Part shown: piece after piece, positions 1-8,163 of the stretch
Position numbering within the stretch: the stretch's first letter is position 1
How the letters are laid out: each line of letters begins with the position of its first letter
From: Acidobacteriota bacterium
GTDB lineage: Bacteria; Acidobacteriota; Thermoanaerobaculia; Thermoanaerobaculales; Sulfomarinibacteraceae
DNA: 47,382 nucleotides
Direction of reading: 5' to 3'
Assembly: GCA_022340665.1 (NCBI GenBank)
Contig: JAJDNM010000032.1
Span: forward strand, 1 to 47,382
Program-made: the position numbers and the translations under genes
The notes under the pieces: model-generated
Databases searched by the model: none
Seen by the model: only the letters and a program-made list of their open reading frames with translations
Told to the model about the DNA's origin: nothing

Positions 1-2700
1 GCCAACGATGGCATTGCCGCAGGCGCCGGCTTCGCAGTCGTCATCCTCTACTTCGCGGGCGGGTGTATCATCGGTCTCTTCTTTCTGATGAGGCAGAGGT
101 GGGTCATATGGAAGCCGGCGGTCATATGGGCCGTACTGATCGCCGGACTCCAATCGCTGGTATTTCTCAATCGGTGGCCGCTTCTGTGGATGGGGTACGA
201 CACCGCGATATCTCAGCAGACCTTTGTCCTCCAGCAGATCGCCATCGCCCTTGGACAGCTGGTAGGCATGGGAGCGATTCTCGCGCTCTCGTTTATGGCC
301 GCGGAAAGCCTCGGCAGACGCGCATTCCCGCACCACGTTCAGTTCTGGCGAACATGGTCGGTTGAGGTGACACCAACCAAGACGATCCTCGGCCAGACGG
401 TCGCGGGCTTCCTGTTGATCGGAGTGTTCTTCGCCTACGACGTCTGGCTCTACGCCTATGCCGCGAAGAACTTCGGCTGGTGGTCGCCGTCGAGCGCACT
501 TACCGATCCGAACGTGCTCGCCCACTACCTCCCGTGGCTGACCTCGATCGCCAACTCCCTGCAGGCCGGCTTCTGGGAAGAGTGTCTGTTCCGGGCGGTT
601 CCGATCGCGGGCGCGGCACTCCTCGGACGTCGCTTCGGCAAGACCTGGCTGTGGATCGCCGCAGCAATGGTGCTGCAGGCGGTGATTTTCGGAGCCGGTC
701 ACGCCAACTACCCGGCCCAACCAGCCTATGCCCGATTGGTGGAGCTGATCATCCCGGCGCTCGGTTTCGGGGGGCTCTACCTGGTCTTTGGCCTGGTGCC
801 GGCAATCGTGCTCCACTTCGCCTTCGACGTCGTCTGGTTCGCGTTGCCCCTCTTCGCCGCGGACACTCCGGGGATCTGGGTCGACCGTAGCCTGGTCATC
901 GTCCTCGCGATGGTTCCGTTGTGGATGGTGATGCTCGCGCGAGGGTATACGAGATCCTTCGGAGAAGTTCCCGAAGACGACTACAACCGCGCGTGGGAGG
1001 CGCCGCCTGCTCCGGCGCCAACCCCGGCGAGATCTGAAGTTGTCACCTCTGACCTTGCTCCGAAGGTGCGCTCCTACCTCATTTGGCTCGGCGCTGCGGG
1101 GATCGTCGTCTGGGGCCTGACGTCGAACTTCACGACCGATGTCCCGGGCCTCTCGCACAGGGACCGGGAGGCCCGATCCGCAGCGCGCGCCATGCTTGCC
1201 GAGCGCGGGATCGAGCTCGAGCCCGAATGGCGCGAGCTGAGCATGGCGGACGCACCACTGGGTCTGCAGGATCGATTCGTATGGCAGGAGGGCGGGCCCG
1301 AAGCCTATCGGGAGCTGGTCGGACGGTACCTGCCGATCCCACGAAGGATCGTTCGCTACGCGAGATTCGAAGGCGATGTCGCCGAAAGAGCGGAGGAATA
1401 CAGCGTCTTCATCGGACCGGACGGTGAGATCCAGCGAATGACTCATCAGCTACCCGAAAGCCGCCCAGGACCCGAACTCGATGAAGAGGCCGCCCGGAAA
1501 ATAGCCCAGGAGGCGGTTCGCAACCGGTACGAACTCTCCCCGGATGAGGTCGAGGAGGTGTCTGCGGAGCCGGCGCAGCTCCCAGACCGTCGCGACTGGT
1601 CCTTCGTTTTCAAAGACCGTGAAGGCTATCCGCTGGAATCCGGAGAGGCGCGGATCGCGATCGATATCGCGGGCGATGAGGTCGTGGCGACCGGTCGTTT
1701 TGTCCATATTCCCGAAGAGTGGGAGCGTGCATGGCGGAATCGTCGAGGCGTCACCCGCGTGGCCCAGATCGCATCTGTCATTCTCCTAGTCCTCCTCTAC
1801 CTCGCCGGAGCGGTTTTCGCCATCGTCCGTTGGAGCCGGCACCGATTCGCCTCCTCGACCTTTGCCGTCTTCTTCGCCTTCCTGGCGGTTGTCGGTGGTC
1901 TCCAGATCTTCAACAGCTTCCGCTCCGCGAGTGCGCAGTTCGTGACCGCCCAACCATTCAAGCTACAGACCGCCATCCTGATCGTCGGCGGCCTCATCGC
2001 CATGACCGGGATCGCCGCGGTTTCATCCCTGTTGATCGGACTCGCTCACCGGATGGTGCCGGAGCAATCCGGCAATGCCGACCGCGCCTCAATCGCGGCC
2101 GGATTCGGTCTCGGAGCGCTGCTCGCGGCCCTCGGAGCGGTTGGACAGAGCCTCGCGCCCTCGACCATGCCGTCGTGGCCAGACCTCTCCTCAGCAGGCG
2201 ACTTTCTCCCGCTCCTCGGCACTGCGTTCGGTACCGTTACCTCGTGGATCACCGGCACTGCGCTTTTCCTGCTCGCGGTCCTGACCCTCAACACGGCAAC
2301 CGACAGCTGGCGGAGACGAAAGGGTTTGGCCTCCACGGTGCTGGTGCTCTTCGGCCTCGTCGTGACCGGAAGCGAGGGCATCGAGAGCATCCCAATGTGG
2401 CTCGTGGAGGGCGGGCTCACGGGTGTCGTCCTCCTCTCTGTCTGGGTGCTCGTTCTGCGGTACCAGCCGACGATCGTTCCGACCGTCACCGCCGCCGGCA
2501 GCGCGCTCGGGGCGTTCCGCGAGGCGATCATTCGCCCGTATCCGGGCGCAGCGGCAGGCTCGGTGATCGGTGGCCTGGTGGTAGTTGCGGCGGCGTGGTG
2601 GTGGTACCGACGGCTAACTTCGGACTCGAAGGTGCAGGACGCAAGGACTTCCGTTCCGGCAATTGGCCACCAGGTGACTGAAATGGAGGAAGAGTCATGA
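1..2700 (+). CDS. CPBP-family intramembrane metalloprotease with PepSY-like region (5' partial)
   Basis: The reading frame is open from base 1, so the N-terminus lies outside the window. The first half is multi-pass and carries the CPBP (CAAX protease/bacteriocin-processing) signature: an EECLFR motif near 578-595, FGAGH near 690-705 and HFAFD near 812-828, matching the Glu-Glu-x-x-x-Arg, F-x-x-x-H and H-x-x-x-D/N metal-site motifs. A roughly 200-residue soluble stretch (about 1140-1750) holds two PepSY-like segments and lies between membrane blocks, so it is probably extracytoplasmic. Further membrane helices follow to the C-terminus. The substrate is unknown. The stop overlaps the next start (ATGA). 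Family call is firm; the PepSY likeness is by eye. Confidence 0.8.
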   Translation, partial: ANDGIAAGAGFAVVILYFAGGCIIGLFFLMRQRWVIWKPAVIWAVLIAGLQSLVFLNRWPLLWMGYDTAISQQTFVLQQIAIALGQLVGMGAILALSFMAAESLGRRAFPHHVQFWRTWSVEVTPTKTILGQTVAGFLLIGVFFAYDVWLYAYAAKNFGWWSPSSALTDPNVLAHYLPWLTSIANSLQAGFWEECLFRAVPIAGAALLGRRFGKTWLWIAAAMVLQAVIFGAGHANYPAQPAYARLVELIIPALGFGGLYLVFGLVPAIVLHFAFDVVWFALPLFAADTPGIWVDRSLVIVLAMVPLWMVMLARGYTRSFGEVPEDDYNRAWEAPPAPAPTPARSEVVTSDLAPKVRSYLIWLGAAGIVVWGLTSNFTTDVPGLSHRDREARSAARAMLAERGIELEPEWRELSMADAPLGLQDRFVWQEGGPEAYRELVGRYLPIPRRIVRYARFEGDVAERAEEYSVFIGPDGEIQRMTHQLPESRPGPELDEEAARKIAQEAVRNRYELSPDEVEEVSAEPAQLPDRRDWSFVFKDREGYPLESGEARIAIDIAGDEVVATGRFVHIPEEWERAWRNRRGVTRVAQIASVILLVLLYLAGAVFAIVRWSRHRFASSTFAVFFAFLAVVGGLQIFNSFRSASAQFVTAQPFKLQTAILIVGGLIAMTGIAAVSSLLIGLAHRMVPEQSGNADRASIAAGFGLGALLAALGAVGQSLAPSTMPSWPDLSSAGDFLPLLGTAFGTVTSWITGTALFLLAVLTLNTATDSWRRRKGLASTVLVLFGLVVTGSEGIESIPMWLVEGGLTGVVLLSVWVLVLRYQPTIVPTVTAAGSALGAFREAIIRPYPGAAAGSVIGGLVVVAAAWWWYRRLTSDSKVQDARTSVPAIGHQVTEMEEES

Positions 2701-2873
2701 ACAAACCGGTCGTTCTTCTCGTCGTCGGAGTCATGTTGTCCCTCATCAGCCTGACGGCCGATGTCATCGGTATCGGTGAGGGAACCGGGATTGGATGGAG
2801 GCAAATCACGGGCTTCACAGTGGGTCTCGTCATCGCAGTGATCGGGCTGGTACAGATGCGAAAGAAGGGGTAA
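2697..2873 (+). CDS. 58-residue two-helix membrane peptide
   Basis: It starts with ATG overlapping the protease stop codon (ATGA), with GGAGGAAGAG just upstream, which argues for translational coupling. Residues about 4-22 and 39-52 are hydrophobic helices separated by a Gly-rich polar loop; the C-terminus is positively charged (MRKKG). I recognise no family. By position it may be an accessory subunit or regulator of the upstream intramembrane protease, which is inference only. Confidence 0.6.
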   Translation: MNKPVVLLVVGVMLSLISLTADVIGIGEGTGIGWRQITGFTVGLVIAVIGLVQMRKKG

Positions 2874-2995
2874 CCCACGGGTGTCTTGTTTCGATTTGGC
2901 CGATTTCAGCAACGGGTCTTTCGGTCGGCGGGTCACGCTGGCATTCGCCGCAGGAGACCTGTCGAGGCGGAACGTGGCATCCTGTAGGGGAAGCG

Positions 2996-4747
2996 ATGAC
3001 AGATAAGCACAGGGATCCGGCTTACAAACTCAACCAGCTCGAGGCGACCGCGATCTGCGGCAACGACATCACCTCGTCCTGCCTCTACGTGTCTGCCTTG
3101 ACCGTCCTCCAGGCAGGCAAATGGGCGCCGGTTGCGCTCCTGATCGTCGCCGCGGTTCTCTTCCTCTACCGCAAGATTTATGCGGAGGTTGTCGGCGCGC
3201 TGCCGCTCAACGGAGGCGCCTACAACGCGCTCCTCAACACTACCAGCAAGAGGGTCGCATCGCTGGCGGCCTGTTTGACTCTCCTGTCCTACATGGCGAC
3301 CGCGGTGATCTCGGCTTCCGAAGCGATGCACTACGTGCATTCACTGTGGCATGGCTTGCCGGTGATCGCGGCGACCATTGTCCTCCTTGCGGCCTTCATG
3401 TTCCTGACCATCATGGGTATCGGCGAGTCGGCCAGGGTCGCGGTCTTGATCTTCATCACACACATTACGACCCTCGTCCTGCTCCTCGGAGTGGGTGTTT
3501 TCTTCGTGCTGCGTGGCGGGCCGGCGACCCTGGGTGAAAATCTCACCGCGCCGATGGAAATCAGCGTTCCGCAGGCACTGTTCTTTGGTTTCGCGGCGGC
3601 GATGCTCGGGATCTCCGGCTTCGAAAGCTCCGCCAACTTCGTCGAGGAACAGGAACGCGGCGTGTTCCCAAAAACCCTGCGCAACATGTGGGCAGCGGTC
3701 AGCTTCTTCAATCCATCGATGGCCTTGCTGGCGCTTGCACTGGTGCCAATCTCCGCGGTGGCCCACAATCAGGAAGCCCTGCTCTCCCACATGGGACTCA
3801 TCGCGGGTGGAAAATGGCTGTCGGTACTGGTGTCAGTTGACGCCGCGCTGGTTTTGTCCGGTGCAGTTCTGACGTCCTACGTCGGTGTGACCGGGCTCGT
3901 CAAACGCATGGCCCTCGATCGGTGCCTGCCGCAATTCCTCCTCAGAACCAACCGGTTGGGTACCACTCACTGGATCATCATTGCCTTTTTCCTGCTCGCG
4001 GTGTCGGTGCTTCTGTGGACGCAGGGAAACCTTGGCGAGCTGGCCGGCGTCTACACGATCTCCTTCCTGGCGGTGATGGCGCTCTTTGGCGTCGGTAATA
4101 TCCTGCTCAAGATCAGAAGGGCGAGCCTTCCGCGACCGACCATCGCGTCGTGGCCCTCGGTCCTCGTGGCTATCGCCGCCGTGGTGGCTGCACTGGTCGG
4201 AAACATCCTTCTCAACCCCGCCTACCTCAGAGTCTTTCTCGGATACTTCGTGCCGGCAATCCTGATCGTCGGCGTCATGCTGAGCCGAATCGAGATCATG
4301 CGGATCATGCTATTTGCGATCCAGTCTGTAAGCGAGTCGATCCAGAAACACACCTCGCGGGCAGCGAAGGCCATTCTTGACAAAATCGACCAGATCAACT
4401 CACAGCGTTTCGTCTTCTTCACCCGCGGCGACAGCATCGCAAACCTCAACCAGGCCATGCTCTATGTGCGGCGTAACGAACACACCAACCGCATCAGGGT
4501 GGCGATTGCGTACACCGACAAGAAGGAAATACCAGAAAGGCTCGCGCAGGACCTCGAGTTCCTCGACGAGGCCTACCCCGAGATCGACATCGAGTACGTC
4601 GAGGTGGAGGGAGAGTTCGGTCCCGAATTGATCGACAAGCTCTCGAAGCGCTGGCAGGTGCCCAAGAACTTCATGTTTATCGGATCCCCCGGGGATCATT
4701 TCCCGTACCGGTTGGAAGAACTCGGTGGGGTTCGGTTGATCATCTGA
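2996..4747 (+). CDS. APC-superfamily amino acid permease with C-terminal cytosolic domain
   Basis: 583 residues. The ATG at 2996 is chosen because AGGGG precedes it by about 5 nt and the upstream in-frame stretch is low-quality sequence. Residues about 15-450 form around 12 hydrophobic helices, beginning with an EATAICGNDITSS segment like the first helix of APC transporters. Residues about 455-583 form a soluble domain with alternating strands and helices, which could sense a ligand or interact with a partner; it is loosely like the tails of some APC/KUP transporters. It likely imports an amino acid or related amine by cation coupling. The substrate cannot be read from the sequence. Confidence 0.78.
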   Translation: MTDKHRDPAYKLNQLEATAICGNDITSSCLYVSALTVLQAGKWAPVALLIVAAVLFLYRKIYAEVVGALPLNGGAYNALLNTTSKRVASLAACLTLLSYMATAVISASEAMHYVHSLWHGLPVIAATIVLLAAFMFLTIMGIGESARVAVLIFITHITTLVLLLGVGVFFVLRGGPATLGENLTAPMEISVPQALFFGFAAAMLGISGFESSANFVEEQERGVFPKTLRNMWAAVSFFNPSMALLALALVPISAVAHNQEALLSHMGLIAGGKWLSVLVSVDAALVLSGAVLTSYVGVTGLVKRMALDRCLPQFLLRTNRLGTTHWIIIAFFLLAVSVLLWTQGNLGELAGVYTISFLAVMALFGVGNILLKIRRASLPRPTIASWPSVLVAIAAVVAALVGNILLNPAYLRVFLGYFVPAILIVGVMLSRIEIMRIMLFAIQSVSESIQKHTSRAAKAILDKIDQINSQRFVFFTRGDSIANLNQAMLYVRRNEHTNRIRVAIAYTDKKEIPERLAQDLEFLDEAYPEIDIEYVEVEGEFGPELIDKLSKRWQVPKNFMFIGSPGDHFPYRLEELGGVRLII

Positions 4748-4877
4748 TTTCCAATCGACTTCGAGTAAACCGCATCAGCTTCGAGGCGCCGTGCGTCAAC
4801 GCGGACGGTTGGACACGATGAAACCGATCGCCGGCGATGCGCATAAAAGGGTCTGAATCCACGCTCAGGAGGCAACC

Positions 4878-5390
4878 ATGGAATTCAGAGAAACTTTGCA
4901 ACGCGCGAGCGGCATGGTCGACCGGATAACGGCCAGTCTGGCCTTCATCGCTCCGCTGGCCACCCGGCTGGTCATCGGGCTGGCATTCTTCCGGGCCGGT
5001 TCCGGCAAGTTTCGCAACTTCGAAAATGTGATCGGCTTCTTCGACTCGCTCGGGATCCCATTCCCGGCCTTCAACGCCGGTCTGGTGGCCTCGATGGAAA
5101 CCGTCGGCGGGTTGATGTTGATTGTCGGTCTCTTCACCCGTTTCTTCGCTTCGGGCCTGGCCGTCACCATGGTGGTTGCGCTATTGACCGCCGACACTGC
5201 CGATCTGCTGGCTGCCTGGAGCGGCGCGTCCCAGATCTCACCGACCGACGTCACGGCCTTCACCTTTCTCCTCTTCCTGATGTGGCTCGTCTTCTACGGC
5301 GCCGGCAAGTTGAGCCTCGACGCGCTGATGAAGAAATTCCTGCTCTCACATCAGACCCCTGTCGGCTCGCTGAATCCCGACAATCTCTAA
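4878..5390 (+). CDS. DoxX-family membrane protein
   Basis: 170 residues with four predicted helices and the DoxX-type opening (LATRLVIGLAFFRAGSGKF, residues about 33-51) and the GGLMLIVGLFTR segment in helix 2. AGGAGG lies just before the ATG. DoxX proteins are small four-helix membrane proteins of varied redox or stress roles. A DoxX gene is a known companion of bufferin operons (for example gigD in the gig operon of gammaproteobacteria), and this one lies 122 bp upstream of bufA on the same strand, so it may belong to that system. It could also be an independent gene. Confidence 0.82.
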   Translation: MEFRETLQRASGMVDRITASLAFIAPLATRLVIGLAFFRAGSGKFRNFENVIGFFDSLGIPFPAFNAGLVASMETVGGLMLIVGLFTRFFASGLAVTMVVALLTADTADLLAAWSGASQISPTDVTAFTFLLFLMWLVFYGAGKLSLDALMKKFLLSHQTPVGSLNPDNL

Positions 5391-5465
5391 CCCCGCTGTA
5401 ACCAACAGGCCGCAAAGAGCAACTTTGAAACATAGAAACTCATCGAGACGCAGACTCAATCCGGA

Positions 5466-5475
5466 ATATTAATAT
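5466..5475 (+). promoter_or_regulatory. ATATTAATAT palindrome upstream of bufA
   Basis: A 10-bp perfect AT palindrome sits 38 bp before the bufA start inside the only AT-rich part of the DoxX-bufA gap. It could be a -10 region or an operator half; no good -35 is seen. Low confidence. Confidence 0.25.
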
Positions 5476-5512
5476 GTGCGCAGGAATTCGAAAAAGAAAG
5501 AAAGGGGAAATC

Positions 5513-5941
5513 ATGAACTCTCAGAAAATGAAAAAGCTCTTGGTCAACGCGGCGATGGCGGGCATGATCGCTGGAGCGGGCGTGATGGTGCCGGCTGCAA
5601 GCTCGGCCGCTACCACCACCGAGGTCAGCCAGAACAGCTGCGGCGGCAAGGACGGTTGTGGCGGCAAGTCCGACCAGGCGAAGGACTCCGAGCGCCATGC
5701 CTGCAAGGGCATGAATAACTGCAAGGGCCAGGGCAACTGCAAGTCGGGTGACAACGGCTGCGCCGGCAAGAATTCCTGCAAGGGCAAGGGCGGCTGCGCG
5801 TCCGAAGATGCCAGGCACTCCTGCAAGGGCCAGAACGACTGCAAGGGCCTCGGTGGCTGCAAGTCCGGTGACAATGGCTGCGCCGCCAAGAACTCCTGCA
5901 AGGGCAAGGGCGGCTGCGCCGTCCCCGTCAAGGACGCCTGA
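5513..5941 (+). CDS. bufA: Cysteine-rich bufferin-type RiPP precursor (BufA)
   Basis: 142 residues. ATG at 5513 follows AAAGGGGAAATC; an upstream in-frame ATG at 5474 would put a charged tail in front of the signal peptide. Residues 1-32 look like a signal peptide (KK, hydrophobic core, AASSA cleavage). The mature part has 14 cysteines, mostly as CKG, and is rich in Gly and Lys. Residues 62-95 and 102-135 are a tandem duplication with all six Cys conserved in each copy. Bufferins are exported precursors whose Cys are converted by an MNIO enzyme into thiooxazoles that sequester copper; bufB and bufC follow directly. A metal-buffering role here is inferred from this context. Confidence 0.85.
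   Translation: MNSQKMKKLLVNAAMAGMIAGAGVMVPAASSAATTTEVSQNSCGGKDGCGGKSDQAKDSERHACKGMNNCKGQGNCKSGDNGCAGKNSCKGKGGCASEDARHSCKGQNDCKGLGGCKSGDNGCAAKNSCKGKGGCAVPVKDA
5696..5917 (+). repeat. Tandem 34-residue repeat in bufA (120-bp period)
   Basis: Copies at 5696-5797 and 5816-5917 encode near-identical Cys-rich units (differences mainly at MNN/QND, QGN/LGG and AG/AA). All six Cys per copy are kept. It reads as a recent in-frame duplication of the modified core. Confidence 0.9.
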
Positions 5942-5954
5942 GAAACCACGTGAC

Positions 5955-5985
5955 GCGGGCCCCGGACTCGGGTTCCGGGGCCCGC
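5955..5985 (+). promoter_or_regulatory. GC hairpin between bufA and bufB
   Basis: A perfect 12-bp inverted repeat (GCGGGCCCCGGA / TCCGGGGCCCGC) with a 7-nt loop begins 14 bp after the bufA stop. No T-run follows, so it is not a classical intrinsic terminator. It would protect the 3' end of a bufA transcript or partially attenuate reading into bufB, giving more precursor than enzyme. Function is inferred. Confidence 0.6.
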
Positions 5986-6043
5986 GACTTGGAGCGAGCA
6001 CTCTCGCTGCGAGCGCTGGCTCGAAGACACAAGGGGGTCATCA

Positions 6044-6889
6044 ATGAAAGACAACCGTTGGGGATTTCCGGACCTCGGACTCGGGGTCGGTCTCCGCACT
6101 ACTCACTACGCGCACATCCTCTCGGAGAAACCCGACATCGGCTTCTTCGAGATCCTGACCGAGAACTACCTCGACACCGGCGGCCGTCCGCTTTTCATGC
6201 TCGATCAGATTGCCGAGCGCTACCCGACGGTCATGCACGGCGTGTCGATGTCGATCGGTTCCACCGATCCGATAGACTTCGACTACCTCGCCAAGGTCAA
6301 GGCTCTGGCTGAACGCACCGGCTCACTCTGGATTTCAGACCATATCTGCTGGACGGGGGTGCTCGGCCGCAACACGCACGACCTCCTGCCCCTCCCCTAC
6401 ACCGAGGAGACTCTCGTCCACTCGATCAACCGCATCAAAATCGTGCAAGAGTTTCTCGAGCGGCCCCTGGTGCTCGAAAACCCCTCGACGTACCTGGAGT
6501 TCGCCGACAACGACATGACCGAGTGGGAATTCGTCGTCCGTCTCGCCGAGGAGGCCGATTGTGGATTGCTCTTCGACGTCAACAACGTCTATGTCTCGGC
6601 CTACAACCATGGCTACGACCCGGTGGCCTACATCGATGCCATCCCGGCCGACCGCGTCTGCCAGTACCATCTGGCCGGCCACACCAACAAGGGGACCCAC
6701 ATCATCGACACCCACTCGGATCACGTCGTGGACCCGGTGTGGGAGCTCTTCGGCCACACGATTCGCAACGTCGGGCTGCGCGCCACCCTGCTCGAATGGG
6801 ATGCCGACATTCCCCCCTTCGAGATCGTGCACCGGGAGGTGCTCAAGGCTGAAGGCTGGCGCCGCGAGGAGGTCGCCGATGTCGCCTGA
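6044..6889 (+). CDS. bufB: MNIO / DUF692 multinuclear iron oxygenase (BufB)
   Basis: 281 residues, full length for the family. AAGGGGG precedes the ATG. The TIM-barrel signature is complete: MHGVS (His65), SDHICW (His100), LENPSTY (Glu145), FDVNN (Asp178), YHLAGH (His209, His213), DTHSDH (Asp222, His224), and LLEWD near the end, i.e. the residues that bind two or three irons in this family. MNIO enzymes oxidise Cys of a precursor peptide; in bufferin systems the products are thiooxazoles. Its precursor is bufA just upstream and its recognition partner is bufC, whose start overlaps the end of bufB. Confidence 0.93.
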   Translation: MKDNRWGFPDLGLGVGLRTTHYAHILSEKPDIGFFEILTENYLDTGGRPLFMLDQIAERYPTVMHGVSMSIGSTDPIDFDYLAKVKALAERTGSLWISDHICWTGVLGRNTHDLLPLPYTEETLVHSINRIKIVQEFLERPLVLENPSTYLEFADNDMTEWEFVVRLAEEADCGLLFDVNNVYVSAYNHGYDPVAYIDAIPADRVCQYHLAGHTNKGTHIIDTHSDHVVDPVWELFGHTIRNVGLRATLLEWDADIPPFEIVHREVLKAEGWRREEVADVA

Positions 6890-7712
6890 ACGGCCCGGGC
6901 TCGCACGCCTGCAACGCTGGATGCAGGAGGTCGTCGTTCACCCCGGAGCCGTCGAGGAAGCCATCGAGGCCGACGACGCCACTCGACACATCACCAGCGG
7001 CCGGCTGACCGACGTAGTACTTCCATCACATTCAATGACCGCCGTCGAACGCGTCGGCGTCTACCACGGGATGTATATGATGCGGATGGAGGAGGCGCTC
7101 GAGACCGACTACCCGGTGATCCGCTATCACCTGGGCGACCACCAGTTCGGCCACCTTGTGGCGGAGTACGTTCAGCGCTTTCCGTCCACCAGCTACACGC
7201 TCAACCGGCTCGGCGACCACCTTCCGCAGTTCTTCGTCGATGAGCCGGAGTGGCCCCAGGCCGCCTTTCTTTACGACCTCGCCAGGCTCGAGCTGGCCAT
7301 GACAGAAGTCTTCGACGAAGAGGAATCTCCCATTCTCGGCTCCGAGGAGTTGGAAGCGGTACCACCCGACGCCTGGGAAACGGCACGGCTGCGCCCTATC
7401 TCCGCATTCCGATTATTGGATTTCAAGCACGCGGTCATCCCGCACCTGGTCGCCTTCCACGAGGACCGACCGGCGCCAAGTCCACGCCGCCGCGCAAGCT
7501 GGGTCGCGTTGTATCGCCGCGATTACTCGGTTCTCCGCCTCGAACTGAGCCGCGCGGAATACGATCTTCTGCGTGAGATCGTCGCTGCGGCCCCCCTCGG
7601 AGACGCCCTTGCTGCCGCAGCCGCGTCGAAGTCCCCGCGGCAGCAGGCGAAGGTGTTCCGGTGGTTTCGCACCTGGATCTCGGAGGGTCTATTCACAGAG
7701 ATCGAGTCTTGA
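6879..7712 (+). CDS. bufC: DUF2063 partner protein (BufC)
   Basis: 277 residues. The ATG at 6879 overlaps the bufB end by 11 bp and fits the family N-terminus (LARLQRWMQEVVVHP). It has the DUF2063 features: RVGVYHGMYMMRMEEALETDYP at about residues 58-79, then FGHLVAEYVQRFPS and LGDHLPQFF. DUF2063 proteins bring the precursor to the MNIO enzyme. The adjoining C-terminal half is a winged-helix-like extension seen in many members. Order bufA-bufB-bufC matches described bufferin operons. Confidence 0.88.
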   Translation: MSPERPGLARLQRWMQEVVVHPGAVEEAIEADDATRHITSGRLTDVVLPSHSMTAVERVGVYHGMYMMRMEEALETDYPVIRYHLGDHQFGHLVAEYVQRFPSTSYTLNRLGDHLPQFFVDEPEWPQAAFLYDLARLELAMTEVFDEEESPILGSEELEAVPPDAWETARLRPISAFRLLDFKHAVIPHLVAFHEDRPAPSPRRRASWVALYRRDYSVLRLELSRAEYDLLREIVAAAPLGDALAAAAASKSPRQQAKVFRWFRTWISEGLFTEIES

Positions 7713-7715
7713 AAA

Positions 7716-7737
7716 CAAATGAAAATCTCAATATTTG
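7716..7737 (+). promoter_or_regulatory. Inverted repeat CAAAT-N12-ATTTG before the metal sensor gene
   Basis: Half-sites at 7716-7720 and 7733-7737, immediately after the bufC stop. A possible operator or promoter region for the ArsR/SmtB gene at 7770. Weak on its own. Confidence 0.3.
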
Positions 7738-7749
7738 ACGGCGGTCAGA

Positions 7750-7761
7750 ATTCTTGAGAAT
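7750..7761 (+). promoter_or_regulatory. ATTCT-TG-AGAAT palindrome, candidate operator
   Basis: A 5-2-5 inverted repeat that ends 8 bp before the ATG of the SmtB/ArsR gene. Dyads at this position are common for autoregulated ArsR-family repressors. Confidence 0.4.
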
Positions 7762-7769
7762 ATGAATGC

Positions 7770-8147
7770 ATGAACAAATTAGAGGATTCTCCGACTGCTC
7801 CTGAATCGCTTCCGGAGTGGGTTGTCGAGTGCCTGAGTCGACTCTTTTCCTCAATTTCCGACCACACGCGTATTCGCATCGTCCACGCCCTCACCACCCA
7901 GGACAGATTGAACGTTTCCGAGATTGCCGAGCACACGGGACTTTCTGTCTCCGCAGTCAGCCACCAACTGCGATTGCTCCGCGACCGAGCCATGCTGCAG
8001 GCGGCCAGGGAAGGGCGCTCCGTCTACTACAGCCTCGCCGACGATCATCTCCGCACACTGATCCGAACCGGGGTGCAGCACGCTTACGAGGACTGCACCA
8101 ACAACCTCCGGCGCGAAGCCGAGGACCCGACGAATCAAAAGGGTTAA
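7770..8147 (+). CDS. ArsR/SmtB-family metal-sensing repressor with alpha-5 site
   Basis: 125 residues with a winged-helix domain (LNVSEIAEHTGLSVSAVSHQLRLLR, about 46-70; beta wing near REGRSVYYSL). The last helix reads D-x-H-x10-H-x-x-E (about residues 91-107), the alpha-5 Zn/Co site of SmtB/CzrA-type sensors, while the Cys pair of As/Cd sensors is absent. So it is expected to release DNA on binding Zn(II) or a similar ion. It lies 57 bp after bufC on the same strand and may control the bufferin operon, itself, or both. The start is one of three nearby ATGs (7762, 7766, 7770); only 7770 is in frame. Confidence 0.85.
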   Translation: MNKLEDSPTAPESLPEWVVECLSRLFSSISDHTRIRIVHALTTQDRLNVSEIAEHTGLSVSAVSHQLRLLRDRAMLQAAREGRSVYYSLADDHLRTLIRTGVQHAYEDCTNNLRREAEDPTNQKG

Positions 8148-8163
8148 TCGCCCGCCAGTCCAC

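Noticed and set aside
2046-2936. Minus-strand frame of 296 codons
   Set aside because: Antisense shadow of the CPBP gene; Ser/Arg/Pro-rich with no domain.
5955-5985. Intrinsic terminator after bufA
   Set aside because: The stem is perfect but lacks the T-run, so it is reported as an intercistronic hairpin instead.
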